64,000 nt of DNA. It comes from Muribaculaceae bacterium. Lineage in GTDB: Bacteria; Bacteroidota; Bacteroidia; Bacteroidales; Muribaculaceae. The notes under the pieces are model-generated. The model was not told the DNA's origin. It ran no database searches and worked only from the letters and a program-made list of their open reading frames with translations. Below, piece by piece: positions 16,090-26,202 of the stretch. The stretch's first letter is position 1. Each line of letters starts with the position of its first letter. Where the stretch lies: assembly GCA_023667285.1 (NCBI GenBank), contig JAMPAK010000001.1, forward strand, positions 1,236,846 to 1,300,845. Reading direction: 5' to 3'. The position numbers and the translations under genes were made by a program.

Positions 16090-19000
16090 TTACTTAGTCG
16101 CAGCGCCATAGGAGACAAGTCGGATGAAGCATGCGTCTGAGCCATAATCTTTGCCATCTTCATAACCATGGAATGGCTCATCTCCGAGCGGGTTGAAGTC
16201 GAAGGTCCAGTAGTTGATGTCAAGAGAGGTTCTGCCGGACTCTTCCTGATATGTTCCAGTTCCGTTGGCCCAATATACGGCGCCCTCACGACGGAATAGG
16301 TCGTAGAACAAAGGCTGATTGGGAGAATCATCTGTAGGATGCATGAACGTGACACGCCCGCAGGCATATCTTAGCACACCCTCACCAACCTCTGATACAC
16401 TCCAACCCAAATGGTCAGGGACAGGTTTCTTGGGGGTGTCATACATAGTGGGTCTGCCCGCCTTACGGTGTCCATAGCCATTTCGGCCTATGGGGAAGAA
16501 TACCTGACGTCCATCAAGACGGTTGTAAGTGAAACAACCTCTCATGCCATAGGTCTCGGTGAGGGCATCGCCGCCTGCGGCAATGCTCCGGAAGGAGTAG
16601 GCCTGCCTTATGTATGTCTGGGTCTCTGTGGCCTGGTCGCCATAGCAGACGCCATAGGCATTGCGCACGGTCACGTCATTGTCGTCTGATGTATGCTCGC
16701 CCTCACGGAGCAGGGCTATATTTTCAATCGACATAAGGTCAACATCGTTGCCCTCAAAGGTATATCTTTCGCCCCAGGGTTTCTCATTGTCGACGGGTTT
16801 ACCGCGGGTTCCAATCTTTCCCCACTTCTTAGTCTTGGTGGAACCGACAATCTTGAAATCTTTGCTTACATTGTTCGGGAAGTCCTTAGGTTTCACAATG
16901 AATCCTGAGAACACATCCTCATCACTGTTGGTCTGGTCTATCGGTTCTGCCCAGTTTCCATATCTGAACATTGAGCCTTCGTCGAGAGGCGATGCTGTCT
17001 TCTGGTCCTTGGACACCATGTTGTAGGAATACCATGCAATGGGGGCCGAGTCGTGAATCTTGATGGGTGCATAGCCCTGGCGCACGAATATGCGGTGGAC
17101 ACAACTGTAGTTGTGATATTTGATTAGGATTACACCACATCTTACCTTCGTGTCGTCGAGGAGTGTGCCAGCCGGACGATATGTGAAAGTGATGTTAGTG
17201 TCGTCACCGCCATATATCTTGCGTCGTCCGCCGTTGAGGAGAATCCAGTCGTTGCCAGACTCTACCTCGGCGCTCCATGGGCCATGTGAACGGAGGTTGC
17301 GGAAATCCTCTGAGTTCTGGCCATAGCGCACCTTGAGCACCACCTTGAAGGGAAGGTCGTTGTTATAGTCGCGCCAGATGCCCGTGGGGTTCTCCATTCT
17401 AGCAACCTGAATGATGTCAATCAGGGTGTCGATGGGAGTGGCCCGGTCCTTCAGTTTGAAAGTGTAAAGCACCTGAGCCCTGCGCTGTCCGGTGGTATAG
17501 GGATTGGAGCCGGTGTAGCCGGTTCGCTTATAGAGGTTCTTCTGACGGGTGTAGAGGGGTAGATACATTGTCGTCTTGGCCGGGCGGTCACCCTTGGCGG
17601 CCTCCTTGACGATGCGATATGTGCCATTGTTTGTCTCGGCTCCAAACTCACCCTCCTCACTGCACTTATAGTAGCGCACACCAAGAATGCGACGTTTCCA
17701 GTCCTCGACATAGATGGAGTCGACGGCTCCTTTGGCAATAGTGATGGAGTTCTTTCCGATGACATTGCCGTGCGACTTCTTGAGGGATAGGAATCCGAAG
17801 GCCACACCTTCGTTGCGCACCTGGTCGCCGTCTACGGTGATACGGGGTCGGCGCGACGGATCGGCGGCATACCATGGATTGGCATCCACTTTCTTCTTAT
17901 ATTCGTCGCGGAATTTGGCGATTGAGTCTTTGTCCTCCTTGATGTATTTGACGCCAGAACGATTGAAGTGATAGTCATCGTCGAGTTCATTGTCCTCCCA
18001 GAGCACCGAGGGCCACCAGTCGTTGCGGAGGATGCGGGCCTTGACCCACTCAACCTCGCCCATCACCGAGATAGGCATCTCGAGCGACTCACTGTAGCCG
18101 TAGGAGATATAGTAAGGGTTGGGGATGGTGATCTCGTTGGTGCGCTGCTTGTATTCTATGTGCCAGTCGTAGTCGTTGGCCCACCCATGGAAAGCGAGTG
18201 TGAGCTTGTAATGGTAGTTGCGCTCAGCGTCATAGTTGTTGAGCACATCCTTGCCGAGCATGAAGCGATAGACTATGGAGCCGCGGCCCTCATTGCCTGT
18301 AGCCTCAGAGACATAGTAGGCGGTCACCTCGACATATGTCCCGGCAGGCTTGGCATCCTTGTAGTGGGGATTGTCAGGGAGAGTGCTGTCAGGGGTGTCA
18401 ATCTTGCCGTCCGGGGTGCTGTTGTCCTCAACCTCGCCGGTGTCACCAATGTTAGTTCCGGCGTCCTGGAGCTTGGACTCACCCTCGCCCTGCATATTCT
18501 CGTAGAAGAAGAGCGAATAGTGGTCATTGGCATGGCCATATTCGTTGGTGTTCTGAAAGTCATCGAGGTTCATACGGCCTGAAGTGAGTCGGGGCCAGTG
18601 AGTCGGGGTTGTGGATGAGCTGAACTGGATGACCTGGGTGTTGCGGCTGTCATTGAGCAGACCGCCGGGCTTGTCGGTGAGGGAGGCACCATTCTCTGCC
18701 ACCACAGGGGTGTTCTTCTCAAGGATGGGGCAGTCGTAAGGGATATCGTGGATGCGGATCTCCTTGATGTAGATGGTGGTGTTGGCGTCGAGGTCTGTGG
18801 CATCGAAAGTCACGGTGAGTTTCGAGGCCAGACGTCGCAGCCAGCAGTGGAGGGTCATGGCTGTGCGTATGTTGATGGGCTTCTCGCTGCCATATGTATT
18901 TGTGGTTATGGCGCGCCCCTCGCGGCGTCCGTCAGTGAAGTAGCCGGCCATCTCGGAGTTGACGCTATACTGGTTGGCGGTGGCGTCCCAGGTGGCGCGG

Positions 19001-19503
19001 ATAGCCTTGAACTTATCGCGAGTCAGGCCGGACTCGGCATGGAGAGTCTCGAGATACTGCTTAGTGGAGCCTCCTTTCAGGTTTGCCACGGCATATATGT
19101 AGAAACTCTTGCCGGCCTCGAGCTTGATGTTGAGCTTACGGCGCTTGGTGGTCACCTCGCCTGCAATCTGACCGTTGGAGGCGTCGCCGTTAGCCCGCTC
19201 TACCTCGGTCTCCTCATAGAGCGTGGGGTCGTTGACCTCGATGATCTGGTTGAGAGAGCCGTCGGTGTTGAACACCACAACACAGAGGTCTTCGATGTCA
19301 GTCATGGAGTTTCCCTTGGCAGCATCTGTGGCGCGCGAGTTGAGGTCGGCACCGGCCATCGGCATGAAGTCAATGTCGAGCGAGACATCTGTGAGGCCCT
19401 CGGCGTCGATGCCGCCGGGATTGAGCAGGTCGTCAGTACAGCCCGGCAAACATGCAAAAGCGGTTATGGCAAAAAATATCTTGTAAATTATATTCCTTAT
19501 CAT
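16090..19503 (-). CDS. Large fimbrial tip-like lipoprotein (DUF4906-type)
   Basis: The 1137-residue protein has a lipoprotein signal (FACLPGC, Cys22) and is the last gene of the fimbria operon. The N-terminal 400 residues resemble fimbrillin domains (VVVFNTDGSLNQIIEV; FYIYAVANLKG). The large C-terminal part has many aromatic-rich strands and ends with SLDINYWTFDFN and DACFIRLVSYG, the signature seen in DUF4906 fimbrial proteins. In the Porphyromonas fim and mfa systems the last, largest subunits (FimE, Mfa5) sit at or near the tip and mediate binding. Size, order and lipobox point to the same role here. The gap to the preceding gene is 44 bases. The ligand cannot be read from sequence. Confidence 0.75.
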   Translation of the reverse strand: MIRNIIYKIFFAITAFACLPGCTDDLLNPGGIDAEGLTDVSLDIDFMPMAGADLNSRATDAAKGNSMTDIEDLCVVVFNTDGSLNQIIEVNDPTLYEETEVERANGDASNGQIAGEVTTKRRKLNIKLEAGKSFYIYAVANLKGGSTKQYLETLHAESGLTRDKFKAIRATWDATANQYSVNSEMAGYFTDGRREGRAITTNTYGSEKPINIRTAMTLHCWLRRLASKLTVTFDATDLDANTTIYIKEIRIHDIPYDCPILEKNTPVVAENGASLTDKPGGLLNDSRNTQVIQFSSSTTPTHWPRLTSGRMNLDDFQNTNEYGHANDHYSLFFYENMQGEGESKLQDAGTNIGDTGEVEDNSTPDGKIDTPDSTLPDNPHYKDAKPAGTYVEVTAYYVSEATGNEGRGSIVYRFMLGKDVLNNYDAERNYHYKLTLAFHGWANDYDWHIEYKQRTNEITIPNPYYISYGYSESLEMPISVMGEVEWVKARILRNDWWPSVLWEDNELDDDYHFNRSGVKYIKEDKDSIAKFRDEYKKKVDANPWYAADPSRRPRITVDGDQVRNEGVAFGFLSLKKSHGNVIGKNSITIAKGAVDSIYVEDWKRRILGVRYYKCSEEGEFGAETNNGTYRIVKEAAKGDRPAKTTMYLPLYTRQKNLYKRTGYTGSNPYTTGQRRAQVLYTFKLKDRATPIDTLIDIIQVARMENPTGIWRDYNNDLPFKVVLKVRYGQNSEDFRNLRSHGPWSAEVESGNDWILLNGGRRKIYGGDDTNITFTYRPAGTLLDDTKVRCGVILIKYHNYSCVHRIFVRQGYAPIKIHDSAPIAWYSYNMVSKDQKTASPLDEGSMFRYGNWAEPIDQTNSDEDVFSGFIVKPKDFPNNVSKDFKIVGSTKTKKWGKIGTRGKPVDNEKPWGERYTFEGNDVDLMSIENIALLREGEHTSDDNDVTVRNAYGVCYGDQATETQTYIRQAYSFRSIAAGGDALTETYGMRGCFTYNRLDGRQVFFPIGRNGYGHRKAGRPTMYDTPKKPVPDHLGWSVSEVGEGVLRYACGRVTFMHPTDDSPNQPLFYDLFRREGAVYWANGTGTYQEESGRTSLDINYWTFDFNPLGDEPFHGYEDGKDYGSDACFIRLVSYGAATK

Positions 19504-19547
19504 TGTTTCTGTATGCTAATATGTCGGGAATTCCAACGTCAGGGCCG

Positions 19548-21518
19548 TCAATAGGGCCAGTCGTTGAATTTCTCATTGTCATTGAGCTCCGCGTTGAGGT
19601 CAAGATCTTCAAAATAATATTTGTTGACCATGACGGGAATGAAGTTGCCATTCTCGTCGGTCTTATATACGGGTTTGCGACGTCCCTGGTCGTCGAGGAG
19701 GTAGTTTCCCTCATCGTCCATCTCATAGTAGTCCACCTCATAGGCATCGTCGTTGTAGTCGTTGGTGCCCTGCTCATACTTCTTGGTGATGCGTGTCTGC
19801 CTGATCATCTCGCCGCGGTTGTAGTATCTCACAATCTTGTCGCCGTAGCGATAAGAGGATGGGTAGGTGGGATTGGTGCAACGGAAGTCGATGGAGGTGG
19901 TGAGGGGTTTCTTTCCGGCGTCATAGTCGGCCTTCGAGGCATATGTGTGACGCTGGATCACAGTGGCGCCATCGTCATAGACATTGTGGAGGTTGACGGG
20001 CCAGAATTTGCCGTCGCTCCAGTCGTAACGATACTCCTCATATTCCTCCATGAGGAACATGGTGCGGACAAGGTTCTTGGCCTTCTCCATGGACTCATAT
20101 GAGTATATCTCCCAGCGGATGAGGGTGGGTTTTGTCTTTTCCTCAGTTTCGCCTTTGGGATCCTGGTCTTTCTTGAAGGTGCCGGTCTGATAGTTGAACA
20201 CCATCATCCTGCCGTCGTCGAGATAGACCATCTGGACGTTGTCGTTCTCGTCATATACACCGGTACCTGAAAGGTCATACATGTCAAACTCGCTGAAGTG
20301 AAGCTCGTTGCCTGTGACATCGATAATCTTGAGAATGTCGCCGTTCTCATCGCGCACGATGATGTTGCCGTCGTCGTCGCGCTCAAGCCCGAAGTCGGGG
20401 CGGAGCTCAACCAATGAGTAGGGCTGGACATCGACAATGACCGCACCCTTGCTGACGGTGAAGTCGTAGACGGTGTTGCGCAGGATGTCGAAGTGGTCTC
20501 CCTGCTTGACGTCTGCTCCGGCATAGGAGGGTGGCTCGTTGTAGTATTTGAAATCTACATAACCGTCAGGCTCACCGCCCTGAAACTGGATGCGGATGCG
20601 GGCGCGGTCCCCTTCAGAGAGGGGCTGCCCGTCGCGGAGATTCTGGAACTCCGGGAGATATAGGGTCCAGACGCCGTCGCTCCCTTGCTTGAAGGGTATC
20701 TGCTTCTTGAAGACGGTAGAGGATGCCGGGGGGACGGTGGGAATGCGGTAGTAGTCCTTGTCGTAAGAACCGTGCACATACTGGTCCTGACGGCTCACAC
20801 CCATGGGGGCGCGGAAGCCTGAGGGGTTGCCGAGTGTGAGGGTGACGCTCTCAGCCTTGAAGTCGGACTCGACAAGGCGAAGCCTGATCTTGGCATATGC
20901 GCGGAGCATCTGGAGCTGGCCCAGGTCAGTGTTGAACCCCTCGAAGAATGTCAGCCCGGAGAGGACGTTGGTGACGCCAAACATTGGTATGGGCTTGCTG
21001 ACAATGTCCTGGTCGGCCTCATAGTCAAAGAGGAAGGATGAGCCCTCGGCGATGTCGGCCAGTTTGGTGGTTCCCGCCTCGGGGGTGGGATAGTTGCCCT
21101 GCCAGTTGGCGAGCATCATCACCTTGAATGTTTTCTGGACGGCATCGAGGGGAGCGGCGAGAATCTTGCCGCTGACACGATAACGTTTCAAAGTCCCATA
21201 GTCCTCAGGAACCAATTCGATATCCTCGAGGGTGGCGATGTAGTTGTCGTCCTTGTCGAAGACAAGCACCAGGAAGTCGCCACCGTTGATGTCGATATAG
21301 TTCTCGTCGGCAGTGCCCGGCTCATATTCGCCGGTGGCAGGAGCGCGGGATTGGAGCGAGCGCGACGAGCCTTCATTGTCGGCAAGGACGATGGTGAAGC
21401 CCGCACGGTAGTATGGCTCGGTGGAGGTACCACCGGGCACATCGGTCTCCTTCTCAGAGCATGCTGCTATGAGAAGGGCCGTGAGGGCCACGATCATATG
21501 GATAGCAAACTTGTGCAT
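19548..21518 (-). CDS. Accessory fimbrial lipoprotein with acidic D-x-D/E-G-N repeats
   Basis: The 656-residue protein has a lipoprotein signal (LLIAAC, Cys20) and a fimbrillin-like N-terminal half (YRAGFTIVLADNEGSSRSL, FKVMMLANWQGNYP). From about residue 380 it contains several short acidic repeats: RDDDGNIIVRDENGD (about 380-395), YDENDNVQMVYLDDGR (about 410-430) and MDDEGNYLLDDQG with KTDENGNFIPVM (about 600-630). They resemble calcium-binding D-x-N/D-G loops or tandem beta-hairpin repeats. Position corresponds to the Mfa3/FimC-type accessory subunit. The start is 3 bases after the anchor gene's stop, so the two are translationally linked. The calcium idea is inference. Confidence 0.7.
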   Translation of the reverse strand: MHKFAIHMIVALTALLIAACSEKETDVPGGTSTEPYYRAGFTIVLADNEGSSRSLQSRAPATGEYEPGTADENYIDINGGDFLVLVFDKDDNYIATLEDIELVPEDYGTLKRYRVSGKILAAPLDAVQKTFKVMMLANWQGNYPTPEAGTTKLADIAEGSSFLFDYEADQDIVSKPIPMFGVTNVLSGLTFFEGFNTDLGQLQMLRAYAKIRLRLVESDFKAESVTLTLGNPSGFRAPMGVSRQDQYVHGSYDKDYYRIPTVPPASSTVFKKQIPFKQGSDGVWTLYLPEFQNLRDGQPLSEGDRARIRIQFQGGEPDGYVDFKYYNEPPSYAGADVKQGDHFDILRNTVYDFTVSKGAVIVDVQPYSLVELRPDFGLERDDDGNIIVRDENGDILKIIDVTGNELHFSEFDMYDLSGTGVYDENDNVQMVYLDDGRMMVFNYQTGTFKKDQDPKGETEEKTKPTLIRWEIYSYESMEKAKNLVRTMFLMEEYEEYRYDWSDGKFWPVNLHNVYDDGATVIQRHTYASKADYDAGKKPLTTSIDFRCTNPTYPSSYRYGDKIVRYYNRGEMIRQTRITKKYEQGTNDYNDDAYEVDYYEMDDEGNYLLDDQGRRKPVYKTDENGNFIPVMVNKYYFEDLDLNAELNDNEKFNDWPY

Positions 21519-21521
21519 TTG

Positions 21522-22583
21522 TTAGAGTTCTGAGTTCTGAAGGATGACACGCCAGGATTCAACGTAGATGTATGCGTTCATCCATCGGCCATTCTCATCC
21601 AGGAAAAATGTCATGGGATAATCGTCCTGATAGTCGAGATAGTCCTGAGGAGCCAGGACTGAGCCATCGGGGCGGGTGTGATAGCCACGCACGAGGAGCG
21701 CGTAGTCGATGAAGGGTATGTGGACAATGCGCTCTCCCTCCTTGTTGTAGATGTTGAGCCAGAAGTCTGAGGCTCGGTCCTCCATGATACGGCCTACTGT
21801 GAGGTGGGCCACGGCACATGAGACGCTTGTCACCTCGCGGGAGATGGCTCCGCCGGTATAGTCAGGGACATCGACCCCGGCCGTTCCGGCTTGGACCATG
21901 TACGGTCGATAGACCAGAGGCTCGTCAGGGAGCAGGGAGTTGTCCCAGTCCATGAGCCCGTTCTCAGTCTCGATGGCAAATGAGAAGTCGTCAGGGTTGA
22001 TGTTCTCGCCTGAGAGGTGCTGGAGCAGGATGTGGATGTCGTTTGTGTTCTTTACCAGACGCACCTCACGGATGTGGGTGCCCTGCTCGTTGGGAAAGTT
22101 GACGTTCTCGTTCTTGCCGTGATAGAGGCGGTCAAGCTTGGTGTCGACATGGGCCAGTTCGCGGCCGTCGAAGTGGGTCTTGGTGGTGCGGGCGTTGAGA
22201 GTGCATGTCAGGCCTGTGTGGACTGAGGCATCTGCGATGTCGAAGTGGGTCTTATGCCCCTCTCCACACCATGCAAGGAGAGTGTAGTCGCCGGGATTTA
22301 CAGGGACGTCCATGAGATAGCCTGCCTGGCGGAGCGCCTGGCTTGACTCATGACACTGCCATATGATCTGTCCCGACTTTGGGTCGATTACATAGAGGGT
22401 CACCTTGAAGACTTCAGCAGGAAATGCGTCCGTAAACTTGAGGTTTGTGTCGTATATGAACCTGACCTTATAGTGAGGGTCGCAGTCACCCTCGTCGTCA
22501 TATATCATGCCGTTGCAAGCAGTGAATGTCAATGCTGTGGCTATGAGGGCGAATATCGAGAATAAACTTTTGATTAGTCTCAT
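21522..22583 (-). CDS. FimB/Mfa2-family fimbrial anchor lipoprotein
   Basis: The start at 22583 gives 353 residues with a lipoprotein signal (ALTFTAC, Cys about 23). The body matches the FimB/Mfa2 family: a TTD-like N-terminal beta domain (VTLYVIDPKSGQIIW), YRPYMVQAG near the middle, and the C-terminal hallmark FFLDENGRWMNAYIYVESWR followed by VILQNSEL. Mfa2 proteins hold the fimbria to the outer membrane and set its length. The C-terminal W-R-V-I-x-Q-N-x-x-L closely matches the end of the neighbouring stalk protein, as expected for donor-strand segments. A 257-base gap with GC-rich hairpins separates it from the stalk gene. Confidence 0.88.
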   Translation of the reverse strand: MRLIKSLFSIFALIATALTFTACNGMIYDDEGDCDPHYKVRFIYDTNLKFTDAFPAEVFKVTLYVIDPKSGQIIWQCHESSQALRQAGYLMDVPVNPGDYTLLAWCGEGHKTHFDIADASVHTGLTCTLNARTTKTHFDGRELAHVDTKLDRLYHGKNENVNFPNEQGTHIREVRLVKNTNDIHILLQHLSGENINPDDFSFAIETENGLMDWDNSLLPDEPLVYRPYMVQAGTAGVDVPDYTGGAISREVTSVSCAVAHLTVGRIMEDRASDFWLNIYNKEGERIVHIPFIDYALLVRGYHTRPDGSVLAPQDYLDYQDDYPMTFFLDENGRWMNAYIYVESWRVILQNSEL

Positions 22584-22737
22584 CACTGTATTGAGTTTTC
22601 GGAGGTGATAATAAGGTTGGAGATATATGTTGAGCCTCCGCGGTGGAAGCGTTGTTTTCAATTTAGTTGGTCACAGCCGATGGCCGCGACGGGTTGTTGT
22701 CTTTGTCTCTGAGGGAGAGTTGAGGAGGTATAAAATA

Positions 22738-22773
22738 TTCCCCGGCGGGCGGCGGGTGCTGCCCACCGGGGAA
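22738..22773 (-). terminator. GC-rich hairpin between stalk and anchor genes (attenuator-like)
   Basis: TTCCCCGGCGGGC (22738-22750) pairs with GCCCACCGGGGAA (22761-22773) with one wobble. On the minus strand it is followed by TATTTTATACC. A second short GC-rich palindrome (TCCCCGGGGA, 22798-22807) precedes it. Partial termination here would make much more stalk than anchor mRNA. Confidence 0.65.
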
Positions 22774-22840
22774 GGTCATTACTATTCTATAAGGTGATCC
22801 CCGGGGATGCTCCCCGGGAGATGGGGAATCGATATCAGGA

Positions 22841-24649
22841 TCAGAGGTCTACGTTCTGTGTGATAACACGCCATGAAAGGATGTTGATCTTGGCAGAGAG
22901 GTAGTACAAGGGATCCTCGGGCTCATCGGGAATGATGGGAGTGTCGACGTCGTCGGGATTCCAGAGACCGTGGCCTACCTTTGTGAACTTGTTGATGTCA
23001 AGCTTGTACCAGTGGTTGCGGACAACACCATAGTAGCCTTCGTCGTCCTTTTTCACATTGGCAACAGCGTTGTGCTCGATGGGGATGAAGTAGATGTTAG
23101 AGCCACCATTGTAGCGTGAAGCGGTGTTGGTAGTGTTTGACAGATATTTGGTGAGGTCAGCCTGGAAGTCGGAAACCTTGTTGACAGAGGTGTCGACAGT
23201 GCCGTCTTCCTTCATGGCGTAGAGCTCGGTGGTGCCTTTAGCGACTACAAGGAGAACATCCTCATAGCTTGCGCCTTTCTGAGCGAAGTCGATATCCTCG
23301 ATATCAACCTGCTTGTAGGTGTCGCCAACTGGCTTGTAGTAGTTGAGCTTGCTGTCGAATCTGTTCTTGATGTCGTTGAGGACATACTTCTTGAAACTAT
23401 CGGTCTTGAAGAGGATGCCGCGATATTTGATCATGTCGAGAGCGTTGCCGTCAGCATCGCAGAGCTTGGTGTTGAGGATGACGTGTGTGACACGAGAGTT
23501 GTAAACCTGGAACTGGCTGTTGGCATCGCCCTCGGTCTTGGTGACGATGTAGTCGGGGAGGTTGGTGTTCTCGTAGCAGTAGAGAGACTTGCTTGTGGTA
23601 TTGCCTACACCGAAGTTAGATTTAAAACCCTGGAGATCAGCGATCTTCTTGTAGTTGAGGCGGTTGGCCTGAGTTTCTGCTGACTTCACATAGTCGTAAG
23701 AGCGAGACTCAGCCCAGATGGTGCGGAAGTCAGCTGTTCTCTCCCATCCGGAGAAGGGAGCTTTGGTTGCTGTCCACCACTCGGATTTGATCTGCTTTGA
23801 CATGTAAGAGTCAATTGCAGTGGCGTTGAGGGTCCAGCCGAGCACCTCGAGATAGATCTCAGTGTCGGCGGTGTTGTCGGGGTTGTTGTCGTCGTTCTCA
23901 TCGCCAGCGATGGTCTGCTCGAGCTTGTAGCGGTTTGTGCCTGCAAGGGGAGTGGCCTTGATGTTGAGTTGAACCTTAGCGGCAAGGCGCTCTACATATA
24001 CCTCGACGGGCTTAACGTTTGTTGTGCCATCGGTCTTGGCATTGAGGGCAGCGTCGGGGGTGTCAGCGAAGTTGGCGTTGACAAGCTCATTGACCATATA
24101 CCACTTGTTGGTGTCCTCGCGGCGATAGCTTGAGGTGGTCATGACGAAGTTGTTGCCGCCCGACTTGAAGTTGTCAGCATAGAGGCTGAGGTCCTTGCAA
24201 GTGGCATCGAGGGTCTCAGAAGCCTGGAAGTCCTCGGCGTTGAGCACGGTGAGCATGTATTTGGGATAGTTCTTTGAGTTTACATCCTCGAGAACGAGCA
24301 CGTTGGCGCTCTCCCATTCTATCTTCCCAGTGGTCGGGGCGCTGGACTCTGCAAGGTTGAGAATCTTAGCGTTGAGCACGTAGTTGCCATTCTCGTCGAA
24401 GAAGAAGAACTTGGCGCTCTTCACCTTGTTCTCGGCCTCGTTGCGCTCGTCATCGTCGCCGGGCTGGTAGCCTTCGTCGGAGGTAGAACGGCTCATATTG
24501 CCGGCTGAGTTAACGGTGACGGCCATGTAAGCCTTCTCGCCGGAGCCGGTACCGTTGTCTGTACCATTGTCCATGGGCTCGTCCTGCGAGCAGGCACTGA
24601 GGGCTGCAACAGCGGCAATGCCCATGAAAAGTTTTGCAAATTTGTTCAT
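22841..24649 (-). CDS. Mfa1-family major fimbria (stalk) subunit
   Basis: The 602-residue protein has a lipoprotein signal (AALSAC, Cys20) and matches the Mfa1 family of Bacteroidales stalk fimbrillins: VKSAKFFFFDENGNYV in the first domain, KYMLTVLNAEDF, VEVYVERLAAKVQLNIK at the region where a gingipain-type protease cuts to release the mature subunit (after Arg), and the C-terminal YYLSAKINILSWRVITQNVD donor strand. Subunits are exported as lipoproteins, cleaved at the surface and polymerised by strand exchange. It is the third gene of the operon and is followed by an attenuator-like hairpin, consistent with its role as the most abundant subunit. Confidence 0.92.
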   Translation of the reverse strand: MNKFAKLFMGIAAVAALSACSQDEPMDNGTDNGTGSGEKAYMAVTVNSAGNMSRSTSDEGYQPGDDDERNEAENKVKSAKFFFFDENGNYVLNAKILNLAESSAPTTGKIEWESANVLVLEDVNSKNYPKYMLTVLNAEDFQASETLDATCKDLSLYADNFKSGGNNFVMTTSSYRREDTNKWYMVNELVNANFADTPDAALNAKTDGTTNVKPVEVYVERLAAKVQLNIKATPLAGTNRYKLEQTIAGDENDDNNPDNTADTEIYLEVLGWTLNATAIDSYMSKQIKSEWWTATKAPFSGWERTADFRTIWAESRSYDYVKSAETQANRLNYKKIADLQGFKSNFGVGNTTSKSLYCYENTNLPDYIVTKTEGDANSQFQVYNSRVTHVILNTKLCDADGNALDMIKYRGILFKTDSFKKYVLNDIKNRFDSKLNYYKPVGDTYKQVDIEDIDFAQKGASYEDVLLVVAKGTTELYAMKEDGTVDTSVNKVSDFQADLTKYLSNTTNTASRYNGGSNIYFIPIEHNAVANVKKDDEGYYGVVRNHWYKLDINKFTKVGHGLWNPDDVDTPIIPDEPEDPLYYLSAKINILSWRVITQNVDL

Positions 24650-24695
24650 GATAGATGATTAAAATTGTTTTTCGTTTTCTTTCTGTGGAATTATT

Positions 24696-26186
24696 TTATT
24701 TCTTTGCGGGAACGGGTGTGATCAGGTAAGTGACACTTGTCCGTTCGAGCAGGTCGTCGACACGGTTCTTCTCAGTCTCAGCAGGGGCAAATCCGGCCTC
24801 GGCTGCGACGGTGAAGAGGGCGCGTGCCCTGTCCCAGTCGCCGTTCATGGCGGCGAGGGTTGCACGGGTGTAGTTTGCCTGGGGGCCATCGCCGGCTCTC
24901 TGGAGACGCTCGGCGGCCTTGGCTTTCTCACCATGCCTCAGGAAGATGTTTGCGGCGTTGAGGGCAGCCTCCGGATCGAAGGGATAGACCTCTGCGGCCT
25001 TGAGATAGACCTCTTCATATTCAGGTGACTCCACCGGGTATGTCGAGGCAATTCGTTGGAAGTCGACGGGGCGGAGCTTGGTGGGATCCTCGCGGAAGAC
25101 ACGCTTGAGTTCCTCGATGTCGACGTAGGTCTTTATGTTGTATTTGACTGTGTAGTCAGAGTGGCGCAGGGCGGGATAGATGCTGTCGAGTATGAACTTA
25201 TACTCACGCGGGAACCGCTTCTGAATCTCGGAGTTGCGGGGGTCAGGCTCGAGGTCTGACTTGGCAATCTCGATGATCTCTGCCTTGTGGGGGATGTCGA
25301 TGGTGTCGAGACTGTTGATGAGACCTTCCCAGTCCTCAGGCTCGTAGTCAGTGTGCATGATCTCAGGAGCGAAGTTGAGACGCTCGCGGACATATTCCTT
25401 GAGAGCCTGAGTACGCCCCATGGCGAGGCGGACGTTGTTGAGGTATGGGCCCTCAGGCGAGGCGAAGCCCTTGATGGTTATTGCAGTGATGACTGCATCG
25501 GGGTCGTCCTTGACAAACTGGATGGAGTTTATGATCTTGGCGAGCTCGATGCGGTTTCTGCGGTAGCCCTCGCGGATTTCGGTGCGATTGACGATGAAGT
25601 CGACAAACGCGCGGCCCTCGGCCTGGCGCTCAATCTGTGCGTCGCCGGTGAGCTCGACGAAGTTGAATGTCGGCTCGAAGGCGGGGAGGGAGTAGTCAAT
25701 CTCAGCCAGGGGGGTCTCTCCGGCGGGGAGGATGGGGTCGCAGCAGTGGCCCACTCGCTCAGCCATCTCCACGCGCGACTTCTCCATCCAGGGGAGGAAG
25801 TCTGTCTCGGCGCGATATTCAATCTGCTCCTTTGAACCAGCCTCATAGAGACGGGTGTCATCGGTGAGGTCGTTGTTGCGGATGTGAGAGAAGTAGCGGT
25901 TGCGTCCGGCCACGCGGATGGGGGCAAGCGAGACGGTGTCAGCGCCGTTGGCCGATATGATCTGCGGGGTGAACACCACCTCGCGGTCGCGCCCGGGGTC
26001 GACGGAACGGGGGTCGATTGTGAAGGCCACAGCCAGACGCTGTCCCTTGGCGCCCTGACGGGCTATATCTATGGATGTCACCTGAAGGAGGTGGCCTTCC
26101 CCGGCCTCAGCGGCATGGCCGGCGGCGGGGAGTGCAGCCGTGAAGATGGCTGCGGCAAGCATGATGGCGGTATTGTTACGTTTCAT
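24696..26186 (-). CDS. DUF3868/OmpA-like TPR protein of the fimbria operon
   Basis: The start at 26186 gives 496 residues with a signal peptide (MKRNNTAIMLAAAIFTAALP). The N-terminal third matches DUF3868 (QRLAVAFTIDPRSVDPGRDR, LPWMEKSRVEMAERV). The middle is an OmpA C-terminal-like domain (TAITIKGFASPEGPYLNNVR), which usually binds peptidoglycan, and the end has TPR-like helices (AALNAANIFLRHGEKAKAAE). DUF3575-DUF3868 pairs are regular companions of Bacteroidales fimbria operons and probably form an assembly or anchoring platform. The TPR lipoprotein at 27358-29043 has the same order of parts, so the two may be distant paralogues. Confidence 0.82.
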   Translation of the reverse strand: MKRNNTAIMLAAAIFTAALPAAGHAAEAGEGHLLQVTSIDIARQGAKGQRLAVAFTIDPRSVDPGRDREVVFTPQIISANGADTVSLAPIRVAGRNRYFSHIRNNDLTDDTRLYEAGSKEQIEYRAETDFLPWMEKSRVEMAERVGHCCDPILPAGETPLAEIDYSLPAFEPTFNFVELTGDAQIERQAEGRAFVDFIVNRTEIREGYRRNRIELAKIINSIQFVKDDPDAVITAITIKGFASPEGPYLNNVRLAMGRTQALKEYVRERLNFAPEIMHTDYEPEDWEGLINSLDTIDIPHKAEIIEIAKSDLEPDPRNSEIQKRFPREYKFILDSIYPALRHSDYTVKYNIKTYVDIEELKRVFREDPTKLRPVDFQRIASTYPVESPEYEEVYLKAAEVYPFDPEAALNAANIFLRHGEKAKAAERLQRAGDGPQANYTRATLAAMNGDWDRARALFTVAAEAGFAPAETEKNRVDDLLERTSVTYLITPVPAKK

Positions 26187-26202
26187 AGCGTTTAAACTCC
26201 TA

